From contig CAJFSS010000013.1 in NCBI GenBank assembly GCA_904419745.1, positions 18,835-82,834 on the forward strand: DNA of 64,000 bases, in the 5' to 3' direction. The translations under genes and the position numbers were made by a program. Shown one piece after another: positions 59,747 to 64,000 of the stretch. The notes below the pieces were generated by a model. The model was not told where the DNA came from, searched no databases, and saw only the letters and a program-made list of their open reading frames with translations. The DNA is from Candidatus Pseudoruminococcus merdavium (GTDB lineage: Bacteria; Bacillota; Clostridia; Oscillospirales; Ruminococcaceae). Each line of letters begins with the position of its first letter. The first letter of the stretch is position 1.

Positions 59747-60169
59747 ATGAGTAAAGTTGCAATTGTATACTGGAGCGGTACGGGAAATACGGAGGCTATG
59801 GCCCATCTGGTAGAAGAAGGGGCAAAAAGCGCTGGAGCTACAGTGGAACTCTTCACCGCTTCTGAATTTTCTCAGGATAAAATGGCTGAGTTTGACACAG
59901 TTGGTTTTGGGTGCCCTTCCATGGGTGCGGAGCAACTGGAGGAATCCGAATTTGAACCCATGTTCTCTGCTTTGGATATTCACGGCAAAAAGATTGCCCT
60001 GTTTGGTTCCTATGGATGGGGAGACGGCGAATGGATGCGTACATGGGAAGCTTCCTGTAAAGACAGCGGCGCCATTCTGGTATGTGATTGTGTGATCGCA
60101 AACGAAGCGCCGGACGACGAGGCTTCCCAAGCTTGCAAAACCCTTGGCGCCGCACTGGCCAACGCTTAA
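59747..60169 (+). CDS. Flavodoxin
   Basis: A 140-residue flavodoxin: FMN phosphate loop WSGTGNTEAMAH, VGFGCPSMGAEQLEES and GSYGWGDGEWMRTWEASCKD, the hallmark of short-chain clostridial flavodoxins. It replaces ferredoxin as an electron carrier when iron is short, consistent with control by the DtxR-type regulator. The ATG at 59747 (GAAAGGAAG upstream) is preferred to the in-frame TTG before it. It is second in the operon, 24 bp after DUF3793. Confidence 0.95.
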   Translation: MSKVAIVYWSGTGNTEAMAHLVEEGAKSAGATVELFTASEFSQDKMAEFDTVGFGCPSMGAEQLEESEFEPMFSALDIHGKKIALFGSYGWGDGEWMRTWEASCKDSGAILVCDCVIANEAPDDEASQACKTLGAALANA

Positions 60170-60220
60170 AACTTGATTTCTCCTTTTATTTGACATACAA
60201 ACTTTTCATTTTCTTGCCGG

Positions 60221-60262
60221 GAAAACCTCTGCGGATCCTTCTTCCGCAGAGGTTTTCCTTTT
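60221..60262 (+). terminator. Terminator of the DUF3793-flavodoxin operon
   Basis: AAAACCTCTGCGG / CCGCAGAGGTTTTC with a 9-nt loop. Confidence 0.88.
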
Positions 60263-60478
60263 CTCCGAATAAAAGAAAACCGCCTGGCGCCTGGACGCCG
60301 GGCGGAAAAGATGATGAGGACATTGACATGAAATCCTCTGGAGACATTGTATCAGCTATACTGTATTTTTGCAACTTTTTCATCAGATTGATAAGAATTT
60401 TTGTCAATTTCACAATTGATCAATCGCATTTTCATGTCAAATCCCCAGGAATTCTTTTTTTCTATTTTCTTTGATTCC
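60263..60478. other. Intergenic stretch before the EndoQ-UvrD gene
   Basis: About 215 bp without a gene; includes a GC-rich hairpin CCGCCTGGCG / CGCCGGGCGG (about 60281-60306) without a T-tail. Confidence 0.45.
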
Positions 60479-60507
60479 TTGTCTTGGTTTCCCCTCAGAG
60501 TTATAAT
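60479..60507 (+). promoter_or_regulatory. Promoter of the EndoQ-UvrD gene
   Basis: TTGTCT (60479-60484), 17 bp, TATAAT (60502-60507), 35 bp before the start codon. Confidence 0.7.
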
Positions 60508-60541
60508 AAATCCAACAGAAAGACCGGAAAGGGGTCCGTTT

Positions 60542-63500
60542 ATGTATATTACCGATTTACACATTCATTCCAAATACTCCCGCGCCACCAGTCGCGACTG
60601 CGACATCCAGCATCTAGACTACTGGGCGCGCCGCAAGGGGATTGACCTTGTGGGAACAGGGGACTTTACCCATCCCGCGTGGAGAGAAGAACTAGCTGAA
60701 CGGCTTATTCCTGCAGAGGAAGGATTCTATATCCTGAAAGAGGAATATGTTTTGAAAGATTCCACCACCTTCCACGCCAATCCTCCCCGGTTTGTCGTCA
60801 CGGGGGAAATCAGTTCCATTTACAAGAAAAACGGTAAGGTTCGTAAAGTACACAACCTGATCATCCTTCCCTCTTTGGAGGATGCCCAAACCCTTGCCCA
60901 CAAACTGGAAGCCATCGGTAACATCCACTCGGACGGACGCCCGATTCTGGGAATTGACAGCCGCGATCTACTGGAAATCACGCTGGAATCCTGTCCGGAC
61001 GCCATGTTCATCCCCGCGCACATCTGGACTCCGCACTTTTCCATGTTCGGCGCCTTTTCCGGTTTTGATACAGTGAGCGAATGCTTTGGCGATTTAACCC
61101 CCTATATCCACGCGGTAGAAACCGGTCTGTCCTCTGATCCTCCAATGAACTGGAGGGTTTCCATGCTTGATTCCTACACGCTCATCTCCAATTCCGACGC
61201 CCACTCCCCTTCCAAACTGGGAAGGGAGGCAACTCTGTTGAATACCGAACTCTCTTACCCGGCACTGAAAGCCGCCATTGAAGGGACAAACCCGGAAGGG
61301 CTTGCCGGTACCATTGAATTTTTCCCGGAGGAGGGAAAATACCATCTGGACGGACACCGTACATGCGACCTCTGCCTGCGTCCGTCGGAGACGGTTCTCT
61401 ATGGGGGGCGTTGTCCAAAATGCGGCAAAAAAATCACGATTGGCGTGGAACACCGCGTTGAAGAACTTGCCACCCGCCCGGAGGGGTTCCTTTTGCCAGA
61501 TGCAAAACCTTTTGAAAGCCTGATCCCACTGCCGGAAGTTATTGCCTCTTCGACCGGGTATACCACCGCAAGCAAAAAAGTTGCTGCACAATATGAGGCC
61601 ATGTTAAGTCAGCTTGGGGCCGAGTTCCCCATTCTCCGACAAATTCCACTGGAGGAGATCGGGGCAGTCGCCGGGCCCTGTATTCAGGAGGGAATTCGAC
61701 GCCTGAGAAATGGGGAAGTCACACGATTCCCCGGTTATGACGGAAAATACGGCGTGATTCAGCTGCTCTCCTCCTCCGAAATCGAGAAATTCAGCGGACA
61801 GACAAGCCTGTTCGGGTTTTCTGCCTCTAAACCCTCAAAACCAAAAAAAGAACTGATTTTTTCCCCGCAATCCCTGCAAAGCGGAGGGGATTATACAACT
61901 CTGCAACAACCTCCGGTACCGCAGGCACAAGAAGATCTTCTCCAATCCCTCAATCCCAGGCAGCGGGAAGCGGTCTGCACGGACAATCTTACAGTCGCCG
62001 TTATTGCAGGGCCGGGAACCGGAAAAACGAAAACCCTGGTCTCCCGGATCGGCTATCTGATCGAACAAAAGAAAGTCCCCCCTTCCCATATTACGGCGGT
62101 GACCTTTACCAACAAAGCCGCTGCGGAAATGCGTCAGCGCCTGGAGCAACAGCTTTCTTCCAAACGCTCCGCCCGTGCGGTACATATCGGCACATTCCAT
62201 TCCCTATGTCTGGAACTACTGCGGGAGCAATTCGGAGAAATCCGCCTTTTGGAGGAATATGAAGCCGCTTGCCTTGCAAAAGAACTGCTCAAAGAGCAGG
62301 GATCGGATATCTCCCCCGCACGCTTGTTGCAGGAGGTCTCCTCTTATAAAAGCGGCATGCAGCAAAAGCAGACGCAGCCTTCCATCCCGGAAGGTCTTGT
62401 CGAACGCTATTGTGCACTGCAAAGGGAAAAGCAGGTGTTTGACTTTGACGATCTGCTGCTGGAAACCCTGCGCCTATGGAAGATCGGGGAACTCCCGGCA
62501 AAATGGAAAACCCGGTTTTCCCATCTGCTTGTCGATGAATTTCAGGACTCCAGCCCGGTTCAGTACCAGCTTATCCGGGCATGGACGCATGAAAACGCCC
62601 ATCTCTTTGTAATCGGGGATCCGGATCAGTCCATCTACGGGTTCCGTGGAGCTTCTGCGGAATGCTTCTCCCGTCTGGAAAAAGACTTTCCCGCTTTGAA
62701 GCAAATCCGTCTGACGGAAAACTACCGTTCCACCCCGCAGATACTGGGGTGCGCCCTGCCGGTGATCTCCCGCAATCCCGGGGAAGAAAGAAACCTTTCC
62801 GCCCATGTGCCGGATGGAGCCCCCGTCCGCATTGTAAGTGCAATTTCTCCGCTTTCCGAGGCTATTTTTACCGCTAAGGAAATCGCCAAGATGACGGGCG
62901 GGATTGACATGCTCAGTGCACGGGATCTGCTGGTTTCCGAAGCAGTGGACAAACCGCGGGAATTCTCCGAAATTGCCGTCCTCTATCGGACGCATCGCCA
63001 GGCGGATTTACTGGAAAAATGCTTAAGGCAGGAGGGAATCCCCTGTGTGATTGCAGGAAGGGACGATTTTCTGGCCGCGCCCTGTGTCCGCGGGGTTTTG
63101 AGTTTTTTCCGGTTTCTGGTTCATCCCGAGGACTCTTTCTCCCTTTCCACCTGTCTGCGGCTTGTCTATGAATGCCCTCCCGATCTCTGCGAGAGTGCCG
63201 CAAAGGCGTGGGATGCCTGGGAGAAACTGCCTCTTCCAGAGCGGTTGGATCACTTGAGAAGCGAATGGGAATCCGCCGGACATCTTTCCCGTTTTTTGGA
63301 CGCCGCCGGAGAGTATTGGAAGAGGATCCACGAAAAGCCCCGGAAACTCCTGGATTCTTTTGCAAAGGAATACCGTCTCAGCAAGGACGAATCGTTCACA
63401 CGCCTGCGCTTAACTTCGGTATTTTACCGGAAACTGGATGAATTTCTACAGGCTATGGCCTTGGGAGAAGAGGCAGATATTCTCCGCGGCGGTGCGAAAT

Positions 63501-63808
63501 CCTATGCGGCGGGTGCGGTTACTCTCATGACGCTGCACGCAGCCAAAGGACTGGAATTCCCGGTAGTCTTTTTATGCGGGGTAAACCGCGGCATTCTCCC
63601 CTATGAATCCGAACGGAGAACAGCAGATCCAGAGGAAGAACGGCGGCTGTTTTTTGTCGGGATGACCCGCGCCAAAGAGGAACTGATTCTGCTGACATCT
63701 GCGGAGCCCTCTCCGTTTCTGGAGGACGTTCCCTCCCGCTGCAGCATACAGGAACAGGCCGCCAAACCAAAAGAAGAGGCTGCGCCGCTCCAGTTAAGCC
63801 TGTTTTAG
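60542..63808 (+). CDS. Endonuclease Q-like PHP domain fused to UvrD/PcrA helicase
   Basis: A 1088-residue fusion. Residues 1-420 are endonuclease Q-like. The PHP motifs are DLHIHSKYSRATSRDCDIQH, GTGDFTHPAWREEL, FIPAHIWTPHFSMFGAFSGF and NSDAHSPSKLGREA. A zinc finger follows (CDLCLRPSE ... CPKCGKK). Residues about 470-1060 are a UvrD/PcrA helicase: LNPRQREAV, Walker A AGPGTGKTKT, Walker B LLVDEFQDSS, GDPDQSIYGFRGA, LTENYRST, TLHAAKGLEFPVVFLCGV and FFVGMTRAKEEL. EndoQ cleaves DNA 5' of deaminated bases, so the fusion could couple incision to strand removal. The start follows AAAGGGG. Confidence 0.9.
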   Translation: MYITDLHIHSKYSRATSRDCDIQHLDYWARRKGIDLVGTGDFTHPAWREELAERLIPAEEGFYILKEEYVLKDSTTFHANPPRFVVTGEISSIYKKNGKVRKVHNLIILPSLEDAQTLAHKLEAIGNIHSDGRPILGIDSRDLLEITLESCPDAMFIPAHIWTPHFSMFGAFSGFDTVSECFGDLTPYIHAVETGLSSDPPMNWRVSMLDSYTLISNSDAHSPSKLGREATLLNTELSYPALKAAIEGTNPEGLAGTIEFFPEEGKYHLDGHRTCDLCLRPSETVLYGGRCPKCGKKITIGVEHRVEELATRPEGFLLPDAKPFESLIPLPEVIASSTGYTTASKKVAAQYEAMLSQLGAEFPILRQIPLEEIGAVAGPCIQEGIRRLRNGEVTRFPGYDGKYGVIQLLSSSEIEKFSGQTSLFGFSASKPSKPKKELIFSPQSLQSGGDYTTLQQPPVPQAQEDLLQSLNPRQREAVCTDNLTVAVIAGPGTGKTKTLVSRIGYLIEQKKVPPSHITAVTFTNKAAAEMRQRLEQQLSSKRSARAVHIGTFHSLCLELLREQFGEIRLLEEYEAACLAKELLKEQGSDISPARLLQEVSSYKSGMQQKQTQPSIPEGLVERYCALQREKQVFDFDDLLLETLRLWKIGELPAKWKTRFSHLLVDEFQDSSPVQYQLIRAWTHENAHLFVIGDPDQSIYGFRGASAECFSRLEKDFPALKQIRLTENYRSTPQILGCALPVISRNPGEERNLSAHVPDGAPVRIVSAISPLSEAIFTAKEIAKMTGGIDMLSARDLLVSEAVDKPREFSEIAVLYRTHRQADLLEKCLRQEGIPCVIAGRDDFLAAPCVRGVLSFFRFLVHPEDSFSLSTCLRLVYECPPDLCESAAKAWDAWEKLPLPERLDHLRSEWESAGHLSRFLDAAGEYWKRIHEKPRKLLDSFAKEYRLSKDESFTRLRLTSVFYRKLDEFLQAMALGEEADILRGGAKSYAAGAVTLMTLHAAKGLEFPVVFLCGVNRGILPYESERRTADPEEERRLFFVGMTRAKEELILLTSAEPSPFLEDVPSRCSIQEQAAKPKEEAAPLQLSLF

Positions 63809-63934
63809 TTGGTTTTCCTGTGTCGCCGGCAGAAATCCGTTGATCTATCCCGATTTTAGAGGTGAAGACAATCAAATTCATCGGTATTGCAATCCTTGCC
63901 GCACCCTTATGTCAAGTCCACGACAAAAAAATAT

Positions 63935-64000
63935 TTATTTTTTCTTGTCCCCACAATCCAGCTTTCTTGATAGGAATTTTGCCGCCTCCCGTTTCTGTTC
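63935..64000 (-). CDS. C-terminal end of a gene beyond the right edge
   Basis: A minus-strand frame open from the window edge to TAA at 63937-63935 encodes EQKREAAKFLSRKLDCGDKK and one more Lys. The composition is plausible for a protein tail, but 21 codons can be open by chance. No family can be named. Confidence 0.3.
   Translation of the reverse strand, partial: EQKREAAKFLSRKLDCGDKKK

Noticed and set aside
63857..64000. A rightward frame starting with GTG and open to the window edge
   Set aside because: Product is Pro/Cys/Ile-rich without family features; it overlaps an opposite-strand frame and cannot be judged without the next bases.
1..64000. CRISPR arrays, rRNA genes and complete insertion sequences
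   Set aside because: No regularly spaced repeat series, no rRNA-like sequence and no transposase with terminal inverted repeats was found.

Overview
The window looks like a chromosomal segment of an anaerobic, spore-forming Clostridia member, most likely near the Ruminococcaceae/Oscillospiraceae. The evidence is a Spo0A-like regulator, spore-type proteins with sporulation-type promoters (DUF1540, a BclA-like C-terminal domain), DUF3793 next to flavodoxin, low-GC-type sigma-A promoters and T-box control of ileS, and a fermentative set (L-lactate dehydrogenase, malic enzyme). Most of it is ordinary core genome of moderate GC. Two stretches next to tRNA genes are visibly AT-richer and accessory. 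This is a reading of the sequence only; no database search was run.

Layout. 1-9.7 kb: metabolic and housekeeping genes (M32 carboxypeptidase end, two HD proteins, pyruvate-kinase-C-like protein, a MalY/PatB aminotransferase, two Gfo/Idh/MocA oxidoreductases, an EamA transporter, an orphan Spo0A-like response regulator, YbjN). 10.2-13.5 kb: tRNA-Val, then two paralogous MerR regulators with a flavodoxin-like reductase and an iron-sulfur aldo/keto reductase, the first two genes behind promoters with the 19-bp spacer typical of MerR control. 13.8-17.9 kb: sbcDC. 18.0-21.1 kb: two tRNA-Leu genes followed by a decayed accessory patch (broken SprT-like gene, XRE/DUF6442 operon with three operators and flanking direct repeats, DUF3592-like gene, Cys-rich small ORF). 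21.3-31.7 kb, mostly minus strand: GH18/LysM protein, SDR, GNAT, second MalY-like enzyme, Sapep dipeptidase, ABC-2 transporter, chromate transporter pair. 31.8-33.6 kb: tRNA-Ala, a structured non-coding element and a TIR-like/phosphoribosyltransferase fusion gene. 33.7-51 kb: TipA-like MerR, T-box/ileS, a beta-helix sortase substrate, hydrolase, ldh, malic enzyme, HxlR, tRNA-Ser, rpsF-ssb-rpsR, galU, RING-like membrane protein, prfB. 51-64 kb: spore-type small genes, MATE pump, galactokinase-like kinase, GNAT, TetR, TraX, a DtxR-type metal regulator with its likely regulon (DUF3793-flavodoxin), and an endonuclease Q-UvrD helicase fusion.

The strongest candidates for something undescribed are (1) the solitary TIR-like + PRTase fusion at 32417-33361, which combines two domain types used as nucleotide-targeting effectors in antiphage systems, and (2) the EndoQ-UvrD fusion at 60542-63808. 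The best-supported regulatory inference is a metal regulon in which three copies of GTTAG-N6-CTAA(C/T) sit just downstream of the promoters of a DtxR-type regulator and of the DUF3793-flavodoxin operon.
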